DNA of 35,271 bases from Burkholderiales bacterium. Its GTDB lineage: Bacteria; Pseudomonadota; Gammaproteobacteria; Burkholderiales; Burkholderiaceae_C. The stretch is taken from NCBI GenBank assembly GCA_020354665.1, contig CP070653.1, positions 1,688,823-1,724,093 on the forward strand, given 5' to 3'. A program made the translations under genes and the position numbers. Position 1 is the first letter of the stretch. The number at the start of each line of letters is the position of its first letter. The notes below the pieces were generated by a model. It had not been told where the DNA came from. It was given only the letters and a program-made list of their open reading frames with translations, and made no database searches. Shown here piece after piece: positions 16,182 through 29,693 of the stretch.

Positions 16182-18089
16182 TTATTCCTCCTGGGTCATC
16201 AGCGTGAGGCTTCGCGATGGCGCAGTCCATAGCGCACCGCCAATGACCAATGGCCCATTGTCCTTGCTGACAAAGCCTTCTGCCGAATCGACCACCAGTC
16301 GCCAAGCTCCAGGAGGCAGGCGCAACGGCCGATCCGTCTCGTCGGCGTTGACGAGCAGCAGCAGCGGGCACGGCGCCCGGCCGGACCTGCCGATGCGCGC
16401 GCCGAATGCTCGCTGGCCTGGGTCACGCCACGCATCGGCATCGAGCGCAAGCCCCTGCACGTCGAACCATTGCAGATCCGCCATGCCGTCGCCGTCGGTG
16501 CGGCCGTCGTACCAATGCCCTTCGAGCGGCAGCCACGCAGCGCGCAGCGCAGTCAACCTCGACACGAACTGTGTCAGCGCCTGGTCGGCGTTGACCCAGT
16601 CGATCCAGCTCGTCTCGTTGTCCTGGCAATAGGGATTGTTGTTGCCACCCTGTGTGTGGCCGAGCTCGTCACCCGCGGCGAGCATCGGCGTGCCCTGTGC
16701 GAGCAGCAGCGTGGCCAGCAGCGCGCGCTTCAGCCGCTGCCGTGTTTGCACCACCTGTGGATCCGAGGTGGGTCCCTCGACACCGCAGTTCCAGCTCAGG
16801 TTGTGCCCGGGTCCATCGAGATTGTCCTCGCCGTTGGCGAGGTTGTGCCGTTGGTTGTAGCTCACCAGGTCGTTGAGCGTGAAGCCGTCGTGGGAGACGA
16901 CGTAGTTGACCGAACAGAAGGGCGCCCGACCGGTGGGCTGGAAAACGTCGGAGGAAGCACAAAGGCGCTGCGCGAACTCGCCGCGGCTGCTCGGTCCGCC
17001 GAGCCAGAACGCACGCGCGCCGTCGCGGAAGCGGTCGTTCCACTCGAGCCAGCCAGGCGGGAACTTTCCAAGCTGATAGCCGCCGGGGCCCAGGTCCCAC
17101 GGCTCGGCAATGAGCCGGATGCCGGCGAGCACCGGGTCCTGCGCGACCGCGTGGAAGAACGGGTGGTCGCGCTCGAAGCCCAGCGCGCCGCGCGCCAGCA
17201 CGGGCGCGAGGTCGAAGCGAAAACCGTCGACGTGCATCTCGGTGACCCAGTAGCGCAGGCAGTCGAGCACGAACTGCAGCACCCGCGGTTGTCGCAGGTC
17301 GAGCGTGTTGCCGCAACCGGTGTGGTTTTCGTAGAGGGACCGGTCGTTCGCATCGAGGCGGTACCAGCCGGCGTTGTCAAGTCCACGCCAGCTGATGGTG
17401 GGGCCGAGATGGTCGGTCTCGGCCGTGTGATTGAAGACGACGTCCAGAATCACTTCGATGCCCGCCGCGTGCACCGCGCGCACCATCTGGCGGAACTCGT
17501 CGCGCGGGTTGCCGCTCGCGGCATAGCGCCGCTCCGGCGCGAAGAAGCCCACGGTGTTGTAGCCCCAGTAGTTGGTCAGGCCGCGCGCGACCAGGCGCTG
17601 CTCGTCGATGTGCTCTTGCACCGGCAGCAGGCACACCGCGTTGATGCCGAGTCGTCGCAGGTGCTCGAGCGCCGCCTCGCTCGCCAGCCCGGCGAACGTG
17701 CCGCGCAGTCGCTGCGGCACTTGCGGATGCTGCGCGGTGAATCCCTTGACGTGCAGCTCGAGCAGTCTCAACTCGGATCGCGGTACGCGCGGCGGCACGT
17801 CGCTCGCCCAGTCGAACCGGTCGCTGACGACACGCGCCTTCAGCGTGTGGGCCGCGTTGTCGCGCAGGTCCGGTCGGTCCGGATGATCCGGGTCGAAGGC
17901 GAAGTTCTCGCCGCGCCATTCGAACCGTCCGACCAGCTCGCGTGCCCAGGGGTCGAGCAACAGTTTGTGCGGATTGAAGCGGTCGCCGGACGCGGGAAGC
18001 CATGGCCCGTGGGCGCGCAGCCCATAGGTCAGTCCGGGGCCGGCCTGAGGCAGGTAGCCGTGCCAGACATCGTCGGTCAGCGCCGGCAA
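16182..18089 (-). CDS. glgX: Glycogen debranching enzyme GlgX, main reading frame downstream of an in-frame amber codon
   Basis: GH13 isoamylase-type debranching enzyme that removes the short branches left by glycogen phosphorylase. This open part holds 635 codons from a TTG at 18089; I regard that TTG only as the first possible start after the interruption, since it has no good ribosome site. The catalytic residues are intact: nucleophile D293 (HVDGFRFDLA), acid/base E329 (LIAEPWDLG) and D401 (SHDGFTL), counted from the TTG. The region from 18090 to 18158 keeps the same frame and reads as GlgX (AHAQALDLCVFDERG). Upstream of it a TAG at 18159-18161 cuts off the first 43 codons (18162-18290). 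With read-through the protein would be about 702 aa, the normal GlgX length. The remaining N-terminal CBM48-like domain would be incomplete if translation restarts. Confidence 0.85.
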   Translation of the reverse strand: MPALTDDVWHGYLPQAGPGLTYGLRAHGPWLPASGDRFNPHKLLLDPWARELVGRFEWRGENFAFDPDHPDRPDLRDNAAHTLKARVVSDRFDWASDVPPRVPRSELRLLELHVKGFTAQHPQVPQRLRGTFAGLASEAALEHLRRLGINAVCLLPVQEHIDEQRLVARGLTNYWGYNTVGFFAPERRYAASGNPRDEFRQMVRAVHAAGIEVILDVVFNHTAETDHLGPTISWRGLDNAGWYRLDANDRSLYENHTGCGNTLDLRQPRVLQFVLDCLRYWVTEMHVDGFRFDLAPVLARGALGFERDHPFFHAVAQDPVLAGIRLIAEPWDLGPGGYQLGKFPPGWLEWNDRFRDGARAFWLGGPSSRGEFAQRLCASSDVFQPTGRAPFCSVNYVVSHDGFTLNDLVSYNQRHNLANGEDNLDGPGHNLSWNCGVEGPTSDPQVVQTRQRLKRALLATLLLAQGTPMLAAGDELGHTQGGNNNPYCQDNETSWIDWVNADQALTQFVSRLTALRAAWLPLEGHWYDGRTDGDGMADLQWFDVQGLALDADAWRDPGQRAFGARIGRSGRAPCPLLLLVNADETDRPLRLPPGAWRLVVDSAEGFVSKDNGPLVIGGALWTAPSRSLTLMTQEE

Positions 18090-18158
18090 CGCCAGCCGCT
18101 GCAGTTCGCGCTCGCCGCGCTCGTCGAAGACGCACAGGTCCAGCGCCTGCGCGTGGGC

Positions 18159-18286
18159 CTAACACACCGCGAAATTGACACCGTTGCCGTCCCACGTCGC
18201 GCCCAGCGGCCACGGCCGTCCGGGATCGAGGCGTCGCGGCGAAACCGGATGCAGGGCTGCCGCGGGGGCCGCGCGCCGTGTGACCG

Positions 18287-18290
<4 letters not shown>
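18159..18290 (-). pseudogene. glgX: 5' end of glgX cut off by an in-frame TAG (codon 44)
   Basis: The authentic glgX start is the ATG at 18288-18290, which overlaps the glgP stop codon (ATGA). The 43 codons read MTVTRRAAPAAALHPVSPRR and end WPLGATWDGNGVNFAVC, matching the E. coli GlgX N-terminus ([21 protein letters not shown]). Then a TAG (18159-18161) falls exactly where other GlgX proteins have Ser in the F-S-A-H-A motif, and the same frame continues with AHAQALDLCVFD. A single change of TCG to TAG explains it. Possibilities are a true nonsense mutation, a sequencing or assembly error, or amber suppression. The rest of the frame shows no further damage, so any mutation must be recent. Confidence 0.85.
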
Positions 18291-20716
<2,426 letters not shown>

Positions 20717-20909
20717 CGATGACTTCGTCGATCGGCGGTAGTCTGAAGGGCCCTGTCCGTACGCAGGCGCACGAGCATCGATCCCCGGGGGGCTCGAAGG
20801 TAGTAACTCTACGCTGCCGGCCGGGGGGCGGGCGTGAGATCATGCCGCAACGGGGTGCGACAAGAGGTCGCATCGGCATTGCAGCGAGGACGAAGGAGTG
20901 GCAGTCATC
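20717..20909. promoter_or_regulatory. Divergent glgP / glgC intergenic region
   Basis: This 193 bp space separates the start codons of the glycogen-breakdown and glycogen-synthesis operons and must hold the promoters of both. It includes a GGAG ribosome site (20894-20897) for glgC, 12 bp before the chosen ATG. I see no convincing -35/-10 pair or operator repeat by eye. The annotation rests only on the gene arrangement. Confidence 0.5.
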
Positions 20910-22181
20910 ATGGACCCGAAAGACCTTGCACAGAGTCTGGACCTGCCCAAGCGCGCCGCCGCGCTGGTGCTGGCCGGAGGGCGCGGCAGCCGATTGAAGA
21001 ACCTGACCGACCGCCGCGCGAAGCCGGCCGTGTACTTCGGCGGCAAGTTCCGCATCATCGACTTCACGTTGTCGAACTGCCTGAACTCGGGCATCCGCCG
21101 CATCGGCGTGATTACGCAGTACAAGAGCCACAGCCTGCTGCGCCACCTGCAGCGGGGCTGGGCGTTCCTGAAGGGCGAGATGAATGAATTCGTCGACCTG
21201 CTGCCCGCGCAGCAGCGCATCGACGAGGAGAGCTGGTACCGCGGCACCGCCGACGCGGTGTATCAGAACGTCGACATCGTGCAGGGCTACCGTGCCGACT
21301 ACATCGTGGTGCTGGCCGGCGACCATGTCTACAAGATGAACTACGCGCTGATGCTCGCCGACCATGTATTGCACGGCCGCGAGTGCACGGTGGGCTGCAT
21401 CGAGGTGCAGACGAGCGAGGCGACCGCTTTTGGCGTGATGGCGGTCGACGAGCAGCGCCTGATCACCGACTTTGTCGAAAAACCCCCGGTGCCGCCGACG
21501 ATGCCGGGCCGCCCGGACACGTCGCTCGCGAGCATGGGGATCTATGTCTTCAACGCGGACTACTTGTACGGCGCGCTCGAGCGCGACATCGCCGACCCGG
21601 CGTCGAATCACGACTTCGGCAAGGACATCATTCCGCGAGCAGTCAAGGAGCGGTGCGCGGTGGCGCATCCGTTCGGCATGAGCTGCGTCGGTACCAAGCC
21701 CGGACAGGAGGCCTATTGGCGCGACGTCGGCACGATCGACGCGTACTGGGACGCCAACATCGACCTCACGGCGACCGACCCACTGCTCAACCTCTATGAC
21801 CGCAACTGGCCGATCTGGACCTACCAGCCGCAACTGCCGCCGGCGAAGTTCGTGCACAACCTCGACGACCGGCGCGGGATGGCGATCGAATCGCTGGTCT
21901 CGGGCGGGTGCATCATCTCGGGGAAGGTCTGGCGTTCCCTGCTGTTCTCGAGCGCGCGGGTCCACTCGTACGCTCACGTGGACTGGTCGGTGCTGCTGCC
22001 GGGCGTCGAAGTGGGGCGGCATGCGCGGCTGAACCGCGTCGTCGTCGATCGTGGTTGCGTCATTCCGGACGGCATGGTGATCGGCCACGACGCCGAAGAG
22101 GACGCGCGACGCTTCTATCGCACCGAGGGAGGCATCACGCTGGTCACACGCGAGATGCTGCGCGGCCTCACCGGCGCATGA
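20910..22181 (+). CDS. glgC: Glucose-1-phosphate adenylyltransferase GlgC (423 aa)
   Basis: ADP-glucose pyrophosphorylase, the committed step of glycogen synthesis (glucose-1-phosphate + ATP to ADP-glucose + PPi). The nucleotide-binding segment [11 protein letters not shown] is at 19-29, [18 protein letters not shown] follows with K38 matching the fructose-1,6-bisphosphate-site K39 of the E. coli enzyme, and FVEKP carries the glucose-1-phosphate-binding lysine. A C-terminal left-handed beta-helix domain is seen ([20 protein letters not shown], then [13 protein letters not shown]). Length is normal. The ATG at 20910 is chosen because the N-terminus then aligns with other GlgC proteins; an in-frame GTG at 20898 abuts the ribosome site. 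It overlaps glgA by ATGA. Confidence 0.95.
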   Translation: MDPKDLAQSLDLPKRAAALVLAGGRGSRLKNLTDRRAKPAVYFGGKFRIIDFTLSNCLNSGIRRIGVITQYKSHSLLRHLQRGWAFLKGEMNEFVDLLPAQQRIDEESWYRGTADAVYQNVDIVQGYRADYIVVLAGDHVYKMNYALMLADHVLHGRECTVGCIEVQTSEATAFGVMAVDEQRLITDFVEKPPVPPTMPGRPDTSLASMGIYVFNADYLYGALERDIADPASNHDFGKDIIPRAVKERCAVAHPFGMSCVGTKPGQEAYWRDVGTIDAYWDANIDLTATDPLLNLYDRNWPIWTYQPQLPPAKFVHNLDDRRGMAIESLVSGGCIISGKVWRSLLFSSARVHSYAHVDWSVLLPGVEVGRHARLNRVVVDRGCVIPDGMVIGHDAEEDARRFYRTEGGITLVTREMLRGLTGA

Positions 22182-23644
22182 AAGTCCTCCACGTCGGCGC
22201 CGAGATTTTCCCGCTGATCAAGACCGGCGGGCTCGCTGACGTGCTGGGTGCGCTGCCGCAGGAGCTTCGCCACGCCGGCGCCGACGTGCGCTTGCTGCTG
22301 CCTGGCATGCCGGCGATTGCCGATGCGATGCTGCACGGCAAGCGCGTGTGCGATATCGGTGCCCTTTTCGGGGCGGCCCGCGTCCGGCTGATGCGCGGCC
22401 AGATGCCATACAGCCACGTGCCGGCGTACGTGATCGACGCGCCCTACCTGTACCGTCGCGACGGCGGGCCCTACCAGTCGAGCGATGGCCGTGAGTGGCC
22501 CGACAACCTGCAGCGCTTCGCGCTGCTCGGCTGGGTGGCCGCGCACCTCGCGTCGGGCGAACTTGACCCCGCCTGGCAGCCTGCGATCGTGCACGCACAC
22601 GACTGGCATGCCGGGATGGCGTGTCCCTACATGAGCCAGCACCCGGCGGTGCCGGCGGCGTCCGTCTTCACCGTGCACAACCTGGCGTATCAGGGGTTGT
22701 TCGCGCAAGCCGACTTTCCGTTGCTCGGTTTGCCACAGCGTTTCATGTCGGCCCAGGGGCTCGAGTTCCACGGGCAGCTCTCGTTCATGAAGGCCGGCCT
22801 CACATTCACGCAGCGCATCACGACGGTGAGTCCGACCTACGCACAGGAGATCGCGCGGGCCGAGTTCGGTTTCGGTCTCGACGGTGTGATCCGCGCGCGC
22901 GGCAGCGACGTGTTGGGCATCCTGAACGGCGTCGACCGCACGATCTGGGACCCGGCGCTCGATACCGCATTGGCTGCGCGCTACGACGCCGATGCGCTGC
23001 AGGGCAAGGCGCTGTGCAAGGCGGACCTGCAGCGCACCTTCGGCCTCGAGCCGAACCCCGATGCACCGCTGTTCGCCGCGGTCAGCCGGTTGGACCAGCA
23101 GAAGGGTCTGGACCTGATGCTCGCCGCGTTGCCGACCCTGCTCGAGCAGGGAGCGCAGTTCGTGCTACAGGGCACCGGCGATCCTGCGCTGCAGGCTGCG
23201 TTCCGGCAGGCGGCGGCGCAGCGACCGTCGCAGGTCTCGGTCTACATCGGCTACGAGGAGGCGCAGGCGCACCGCGTCGTTGCCGGAGCCGACGTGATCG
23301 TCGTGCCGTCGCGTTTCGAGCCCTGCGGCCTGACGCAGCTGTACGGCCTGCGCTACGGGACCTTGCCGCTGGTGCGCCGCACCGGCGGGCTCGCCGATAC
23401 GGTCGTCGACGCCAACGACCTCACGCTCGAGGACGGCACGGCGACGGGTTATGCCTTCGACGCGGCGAGTCACTACGCGCTCGAGCAGGCGATCCGACGT
23501 GCGATCGCGCACTATCGTCAGCCCGAGGTCTGGCGCAAATTGATGCGCCGGGCGATGGCGCAGAAGTTCTCCTGGGAGGCTTCCGCCGCCCGCTACATGG
23601 ATCTGTACCGCAGCCTGGCCCATGGTGCAAGTCCTCATGCGTAA
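22178..23644 (+). CDS. glgA: Glycogen synthase GlgA (488 aa)
   Basis: GT5 ADP-glucose-dependent glycogen synthase. The start is the ATG at 22178, overlapping the glgC stop (ATGA). The ADP-glucose-binding motif KTGGLADV has K15, exactly as in E. coli. The C-terminal Rossmann half has [13 protein letters not shown], the catalytic E381 and C383 in [17 protein letters not shown], and the [10 protein letters not shown] loop. The length is normal for the family. Coupling to glgC means precursor and polymer synthesis are expressed together. The branching enzyme needed for true glycogen is not encoded nearby. Confidence 0.96.
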   Translation: MKVLHVGAEIFPLIKTGGLADVLGALPQELRHAGADVRLLLPGMPAIADAMLHGKRVCDIGALFGAARVRLMRGQMPYSHVPAYVIDAPYLYRRDGGPYQSSDGREWPDNLQRFALLGWVAAHLASGELDPAWQPAIVHAHDWHAGMACPYMSQHPAVPAASVFTVHNLAYQGLFAQADFPLLGLPQRFMSAQGLEFHGQLSFMKAGLTFTQRITTVSPTYAQEIARAEFGFGLDGVIRARGSDVLGILNGVDRTIWDPALDTALAARYDADALQGKALCKADLQRTFGLEPNPDAPLFAAVSRLDQQKGLDLMLAALPTLLEQGAQFVLQGTGDPALQAAFRQAAAQRPSQVSVYIGYEEAQAHRVVAGADVIVVPSRFEPCGLTQLYGLRYGTLPLVRRTGGLADTVVDANDLTLEDGTATGYAFDAASHYALEQAIRRAIAHYRQPEVWRKLMRRAMAQKFSWEASAARYMDLYRSLAHGASPHA

Positions 23645-23758
23645 CGGTTTGAGAGGCTCCATCGCGGGTCTGGTCGGTTCGCATGCGAAGGGGGGCGAGG
23701 GCGGCAGCGTGCGCCGATCAGCGTGCGGGTCGCCGCATCGTTGGCCGAGAGAAACAGC

Positions 23759-24286
23759 GTGACCCGTGCGACAGAGCCGAATGTGCCGCCGCCGTCCGAT
23801 CGACGAGCGGCCGGAGATGATTTCGAGTTCACGTCGGCCGTGGACGGCAGCCTGCGAACGACGGTGGAGTCGCTGTTCTTCTTCAATCCCGCGCAGCCGG
23901 CACTGATCGAGTCGATTCGAAAGAGCGTCGAGGAGTTCGGCGTGCCGCAGATCGTCGAGCGCGGCGACCGCATCTGCCTCGGAATTCCCGCGCGCGACGC
24001 GCAGTGCCTGTTCGCCTGCGATCGCGCGCAGCAGCCGCCCGGGCCTGTCGGCGTTGTGCTCTACCTGCGCACCACGCCGCACCTGCTGCGCATCCTGCAC
24101 CTGGCGGTCAGCCCGGCGTATGCGGACGATGGACCCCTCTTTGACCGTGGGCTGGCGCTGCGTCTGGTCGACGAGGTTCGTGCACTCGGGCGCCGGATCT
24201 CCGGAGTCAGGCGGATCCAGCTGCCGTACCGCGCCAGGGCATTTCTTTCAGTCGTCGAGCGTGGAGAAGCGCCGCGCGGTCGCTGA
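23759..24286 (+). CDS. Unrecognised protein with GNAT-like C-terminal pattern (175 aa)
   Basis: I do not recognise this protein with certainty. It starts at a GTG (23759; VTRATEPNVPPPSD) behind a weak GAGA site; an earlier GTG at 23723 is also in frame. After a polar, probably disordered N-terminus (about 30 aa) it has a compact domain: ESLFFFNPAQPALIESIRKS, then VGVVLYLRTTPHLLRILHLA-VSPAYA and LALRLVDEVRALGRRISGVR. The strand followed by VSPAY and a helix resembles the acetyl-CoA-binding part of GNAT acetyltransferases, but a clear Q/R-x-x-G-x-G/A motif is missing, so this is only a suggestion. It lies 114 bp after glgA on the same strand and is convergent with the DUF1615 gene. Confidence 0.6.
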   Translation: MTRATEPNVPPPSDRRAAGDDFEFTSAVDGSLRTTVESLFFFNPAQPALIESIRKSVEEFGVPQIVERGDRICLGIPARDAQCLFACDRAQQPPGPVGVVLYLRTTPHLLRILHLAVSPAYADDGPLFDRGLALRLVDEVRALGRRISGVRRIQLPYRARAFLSVVERGEAPRGR

Positions 24287-24423
24287 CTCGGCTACTGGCT
24301 CAGGCGAGGCATCCCCGGCGGCGGGCGATCGAGGCTGCCGTATCGATGACGCCGCCGTGCCGCCAGGTGCCGCCCCGCGGCAACGCACGCCGCACGCAAC
24401 ACAGCGCACGCCTTGGGGCGCAC

Positions 24424-25604
24424 TCAGAACACGCGGGTGGCGGCGTCCGGACTGCGCGCGAGGCAGCGCTGATGCCTTTCGTCGACGCGCCGGGCGAACC
24501 ACTCGGTCGTCAGCTTGCGTGTGATCTTCGGGCTCTTCAACTCGATCTTCGGCACGACGGCGCGCGGCAGGTGGCGACCTGACTGCTGCTCGGCCAGCGC
24601 GAACACCTTGGCTTGCAGCGGACTGCGATCGAAGTCTGCGCTGTCGCCGCGCTGCAACTCGCGTCGGATCGCGGCCACGCTCATGGCAAGGGCGGGCGCG
24701 AGTGAGAGCACCGCGGCCTCGGTTTCACCGGGTGGCGCATGGGGGTTGGACGCGTTGAGCAGCAGGTCGCCGTCGAGGTCCAGCGCCTTGCCCGATGCGA
24801 CGCTCACCGCCTGCTGGAACGCGGCATTTCGGCTCGCGTAGTGTCCGGCGTTGAAGTCGGCGAAGCGGTAGATCATCTGGCCGTAGGCGGCCGGATAGTC
24901 GAGCAGGTGCGCGATGCCGAAATACAGGCCGCCGCGCCGCGTGAACACCTCGTGGCGGATCGTGTCGTCGGTTTCGTACGGGTAGCCCCGCTCGCGGGCG
25001 AACTGTTCGGCGAACGCAATGCTGACCTGCATCGGCCCGCCGGTGCGCACCGGGTTGTAGTCGGCCAGCAGTCTCTGACCCAGCGGCACGATGCCGGTGA
25101 AGTCCTCGAAGATCAGGCTCAGCTCGCGCTCGGTGCGCACCGCGTCGAGCCGCTCGTCGTAGGTCTTGCCGGTAGGCGACTGCAGCTGCAACGCCATGCG
25201 CACTGCAAGCTGGGGGACGCCAGCACGCTCGGCGCGCCGGAAGATCTCGGCACGGGCCAGCGCGGGCAGGTTGGGCACGCTCGGGTCGGCGCGAAAGCTC
25301 GATTCCTGCTCGGTGATCGCGAGCACGGCACAGACGTTGGCCGGGGTGGCGTCGAGCCTGAGCGCGGTGAACGCCCGCTGGATGTCCTGCGCCCAGCCGG
25401 CGCGGTCGGCCACGCTTGAGGGCAACAGTGCGGTGATCTCGGTGCGGATCGCCTGGGGGCTGCCCGGCGCTTCGCGAAACGTTCCGTCGACCGCGCACCC
25501 GCTCACCACGACCGCCAGCGCCAGTGTCGCGGGCTGGCAGCGCCGGCGACGGGCGCGACGACCTGGCCGAGCTAAGGCAAAGAAGACAGTCCTGCAATCG
25601 CGCA

Positions 25605-25605
<1 letters not shown>
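24424..25605 (-). CDS. DUF1615 family lipoprotein (YaiW-like, 393 aa)
   Basis: Lipoprotein of the DUF1615 family, whose E. coli member YaiW is an outer-membrane lipoprotein that affects peptide uptake through SbmA. The N-terminus is unusually long and Arg-rich (about residues 11-22), followed by a hydrophobic stretch and the lipobox V-S-G-C with the lipidated Cys at about residue 37. The mature part contains PSSVADRAGWAQDIQRAFTA, ITEQESSFRADPSVPNLP, a lysozyme-like E-S-S-F pattern, and YRFADFNAGHYASRNAAFQ, typical of the family. The start is the ATG at 25603-25605, sharing a base with the upstream stop (TGATG); a GTG one codon earlier is less likely. It is the last gene of the sugar-transport operon. 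Whether it helps uptake or acts on the wall is unknown. Confidence 0.85.
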
Positions 25606-26702
<1,097 letters not shown>

Positions 26703-26718
26703 CGTCGGTCGCCGGATG

Positions 26719-27921
26719 CTATTTCGGTGCTGCCACGACAGCGCGTCGCGCAGTACCGCGCAGGCGCAACGCGACGGCGCTGATCGCGAAGCCGGCCACG
26801 ATCAACGAGGCGAGCGCGGTACGTAGCCCGAACAGCTCGGACAGTCCGCCGATCAGCGCCGGGCCGAACAGGAAACCGCTGTAACCGACCATCGTGATCA
26901 GCGAGCTGGCCTCGCCGCCGCGTCCGCCGGCGTGGTCGCCGGCAATCGAAAAGGCCTGCGGCGCAATCGCCGCGAGCGCCAGCCCGGCGACGAGCCACCC
27001 GCAGAGTGTCAACGCGACTGAATCGCTGGCCAAGGCCAGCGCGATGCCGAGCGCGCACAGTGCGCCCGCCGCGCGCAGCGTGGTGTAGGGGCCGGTGCGC
27101 GCGACGACGGCCGCCGACGCGAGCCGGCCGACGAACATCGCCGCATGGAACACCGCTGGCCCCGCGGCGGCAACGATCACCGCCGCGCCGAAATGCTCGC
27201 GCAGATAGAGCGCCGACCAGGTTTCGACTGCGCCTTCGCCGAAGAAGCACAGGCCCGTGATCGCGGCGAGCCACCACACCGTCGGGGAATGGAACGCCCG
27301 CCTGCCGCGGCCGCGATCCGGCAGGCCGGACTTCAGCAATTCGACGTCGGCGAACAGGTTGCGCTGCAGATGAACCGCCAGCGCGACGACGACGGCCACG
27401 CCGGCCGCCAGCGCGAACACGGCCCGAAACGCGACGCCCAGCTGCAGCAGCAGCCCCGCCGCGACCGCGCCGAGCACAGCACCGCCGCTGTAGCCCGCGT
27501 GCAGCACCGGCATGACGCGGCGGCCCTGCCGCTGCTCGAAGTGCATGCCAGCGGTGTTGATCGCGACATCGTAGGCGCCGGCCAGCGCAAAGAAAGCCAG
27601 CAGCATGCCGGTGAACGCCGCGCCGTTGCGCGCAACGCCGAGCAGCCCGAACCCCAGCGCGGCGAGCGTGCCGGCGGCCGCGATCAACGCGGCTGCACCG
27701 TAGCGGTCGACGAGTCGTCCACCGAAGAACAGCGCCGGGTAGGCACCGGCCGTGCCGATCGCGATCGCCCCGCCGAGTTGTCCGTCCGACAGGCCGAGCG
27801 CAAGCTTCTGTTCGACGACCAGCACCTGCCAGCTGCCGAACATCATGCCCAAGGCAACGAACGCGGCGATCACGAGAACAAGCTCCCGGCTCGCTCGCCC
27901 GTCGATCGGCTGCGGTGGCAT
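26719..27921 (-). CDS. MFS transporter (400 aa, about 12 membrane spans)
   Basis: Major-facilitator protein. It has about twelve hydrophobic segments, beginning ELVLVIAAFVALGMMFGSWQ, and the loop 2-3 motif GGRLVDRYG, a variant of the family G-x-L-x-D-R-x-G signature. FFALAGAYDVAINTAGMHFE resembles the FucP/YbjJ-type MFS proteins. No soluble domain is present. The gene is inserted between the second permease (3 bp gap) and the ATPase (16 bp gap) of an ABC sugar importer, so it is cotranscribed with it. It may export a product or import a related sugar by another mechanism; the substrate cannot be told from the sequence. Confidence 0.9.
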   Translation of the reverse strand: MPPQPIDGRASRELVLVIAAFVALGMMFGSWQVLVVEQKLALGLSDGQLGGAIAIGTAGAYPALFFGGRLVDRYGAAALIAAAGTLAALGFGLLGVARNGAAFTGMLLAFFALAGAYDVAINTAGMHFEQRQGRRVMPVLHAGYSGGAVLGAVAAGLLLQLGVAFRAVFALAAGVAVVVALAVHLQRNLFADVELLKSGLPDRGRGRRAFHSPTVWWLAAITGLCFFGEGAVETWSALYLREHFGAAVIVAAAGPAVFHAAMFVGRLASAAVVARTGPYTTLRAAGALCALGIALALASDSVALTLCGWLVAGLALAAIAPQAFSIAGDHAGGRGGEASSLITMVGYSGFLFGPALIGGLSELFGLRTALASLIVAGFAISAVALRLRGTARRAVVAAPK

Positions 27922-27924
27922 CGG

Positions 27925-28758
27925 TCAACCCTTGATCGCGCCGGCGGTCAGCCCGGCGATGATCCTGCGCTGGAACACCAGCACCAGCGCAATCAACGGC
28001 ACGGTGACGATCACGCTTGCGGCCATCAGTCGGCCCCACGGCAGCTCGCGGGCGCTGGCGCCGGTGATCAGCGCAATCGCCACCGGCACCGTGCGCTGCT
28101 CGTTGGTCAGCGTGAACGTGAGCGCAAACAGGAATTCGTTCCACGCTGCGATGAAGGCAAGCAGGCCGGTGGTGACCAGCGCAGGCCCGAGCAGCGGCAG
28201 GAACACGCGACGCACGATCACCCAGTCGCCGGCACCGTCGACGATTGCCGCTTCTTCGAGTTCCTTCGGAAGCTCGCGCATGAACGTGGTCAGCACCCAC
28301 ACGGTGAAGGGCAGCGTCAGAATCATGTTCGACAGCATCAGCGCCGGCAACGAGTTGTAGAGGCCGAGCCAGCGGACCAGCTCGAACATGCCGGAAAGCA
28401 CCGCCACCTGCGGGAACATCGACACCGACAGGATCGTCAGCAACAGCAGGCCGCGGCCGCGGAAACTCACACGCGCGAGCGCGTACGCGGCCGTCGTCGC
28501 GAGGAACAGCGACGCCAGCACGACCACGCTCGACACCACCACCGAGTTGGCGATGTTGCGCGCGAAGGGCTGCTCGGCGAAGGTCGCGGCGTAGTTGTCC
28601 AGGCCGACCGCCGACGGCACGATCGACGTTGAGAAGATCGCACTGCCGGAGCGCAGCGACGTGATGACGGCGTAGTAGAACGGGAACACCGAGTACATCA
28701 CGATCACGCCGACGAGGAGGTACAAGCCGGCCCGCCGTAACAGCTGGTAGGCCTTCAT
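27925..28758 (-). CDS. Sugar ABC transporter permease, MalG type (277 aa)
   Basis: Second permease of a CUT1 sugar importer. The start is the ATG at 28756-28758 (MKAYQLLRRAGLYLLVGVIV), overlapping the stop of the first permease (ATGA). Six membrane spans are expected, and the EAA loop that docks on the ATPase is clear: ELEEAAIVDGAGDWVIVRRV-FLPLLGP. Length agrees with ThuG/MalG-type proteins. Membership in the operon binding protein - permease - permease - MFS - ATPase is clear from the spacing. Confidence 0.95.
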   Translation of the reverse strand: MKAYQLLRRAGLYLLVGVIVMYSVFPFYYAVITSLRSGSAIFSTSIVPSAVGLDNYAATFAEQPFARNIANSVVVSSVVVLASLFLATTAAYALARVSFRGRGLLLLTILSVSMFPQVAVLSGMFELVRWLGLYNSLPALMLSNMILTLPFTVWVLTTFMRELPKELEEAAIVDGAGDWVIVRRVFLPLLGPALVTTGLLAFIAAWNEFLFALTFTLTNEQRTVPVAIALITGASARELPWGRLMAASVIVTVPLIALVLVFQRRIIAGLTAGAIKG

Positions 28759-29693
28759 CTCACCGGCCTCGAGGTCAGGTCGACGCGGCCGGCCGTCAAC
28801 ACGACGATCGTGAGCAGCGCAATCACGAGGAACAGCAGCGTCGAGGCCGCCGAGCCGATGCCGACCTCCTGGAAGTCGACCAGCTGCTGGCGCGCATAGA
28901 CCGACATCGACATCGTCGTGCGCGAGTTCGAGGTGATCACGTAGATCAGATCGAACACGCGCAGCGCGTCGAGCCCGCGGAAGACCACGGCCACGATCAG
29001 TGCAGGGCGCAGCAGCGGCAGCGTGATCTTCAAAAAGACGCGCAGCGGGCCGACGCCATCGATGCGCGCCGCCTCGTAGCAGTCGCGCGGGATCATCTGC
29101 AGGCCGGCCAGCAGCAGCAGTGCCATGAACGGCGTGGTCTTCCAGACGTCGACCGCGACCACCGCCCACATCGCGGTGGCAGGGTCGGCGGTCCAGGCGA
29201 CCGGTGCGTCGACGAGTCCGACCGCAAGCAGCATCGCGTTGATCACGCCAAACTGGTCGTTGAGCATCCAGCTCCACATCTTGGCCGAGACGATGGTCGG
29301 AATGGCCCACGGAATCAGCACGGCGGCGCGCACGAGTCCGCGACCGCTGAACGGCGTATGCAGCACCAGCGCGACGATCATGCCGAACACCGTCTCGAGC
29401 GCGACCGAGACGAAGGTGAACCACAGCGTGTTGGTGACGGCGTTCCACCAGTGAGGGTCGGCCAGCAGACCGAACCATTCGTTATCGTAGCGAGCCAGGT
29501 AGTTGTCCAGGCCGATAAACCGCCATTGGCCGAGCGCCGACAGGTTCGCGTCGGTGAACCCGAACCAGATCGTGCGCAGCAGCGGCCAGGCAGCCACCAC
29601 GGCGAGCACGAGCAGCATTGGCGAAAGGAACAGCCACGCGGTGCGAACGCGCTCGCGCTTCAGTCTCGAGCCGCGCGCGTCGATGGCTACCAT
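28755..29693 (-). CDS. Sugar ABC transporter permease, MalF type (312 aa)
   Basis: First permease of the importer. The start is the ATG at 29691-29693 (MVAIDARGSRLKRERVRTAW), which overlaps the end of the binding-protein gene by 7 bases. The first membrane span is LFLSPMLLVLAVVAAWPLL, five more follow, and the EAA loop reads DCYEAARIDGVGPLRVFLKI. Segments such as WAIPTIVSAKMWSWMLND are typical of ThuF/MalF-like proteins without the large periplasmic loop of E. coli MalF. It overlaps the next permease by ATGA. Confidence 0.94.
   Translation of the reverse strand: MVAIDARGSRLKRERVRTAWLFLSPMLLVLAVVAAWPLLRTIWFGFTDANLSALGQWRFIGLDNYLARYDNEWFGLLADPHWWNAVTNTLWFTFVSVALETVFGMIVALVLHTPFSGRGLVRAAVLIPWAIPTIVSAKMWSWMLNDQFGVINAMLLAVGLVDAPVAWTADPATAMWAVVAVDVWKTTPFMALLLLAGLQMIPRDCYEAARIDGVGPLRVFLKITLPLLRPALIVAVVFRGLDALRVFDLIYVITSNSRTTMSMSVYARQQLVDFQEVGIGSAASTLLFLVIALLTIVVLTAGRVDLTSRPVR

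Noticed and set aside
18159-18161. Selenocysteine or pyrrolysine recoding at the glgX TAG
   Set aside because: Selenocysteine uses TGA, relatives have Ser here, and nothing nearby suggests pyrrolysine genes; a mutation or base error is simpler.
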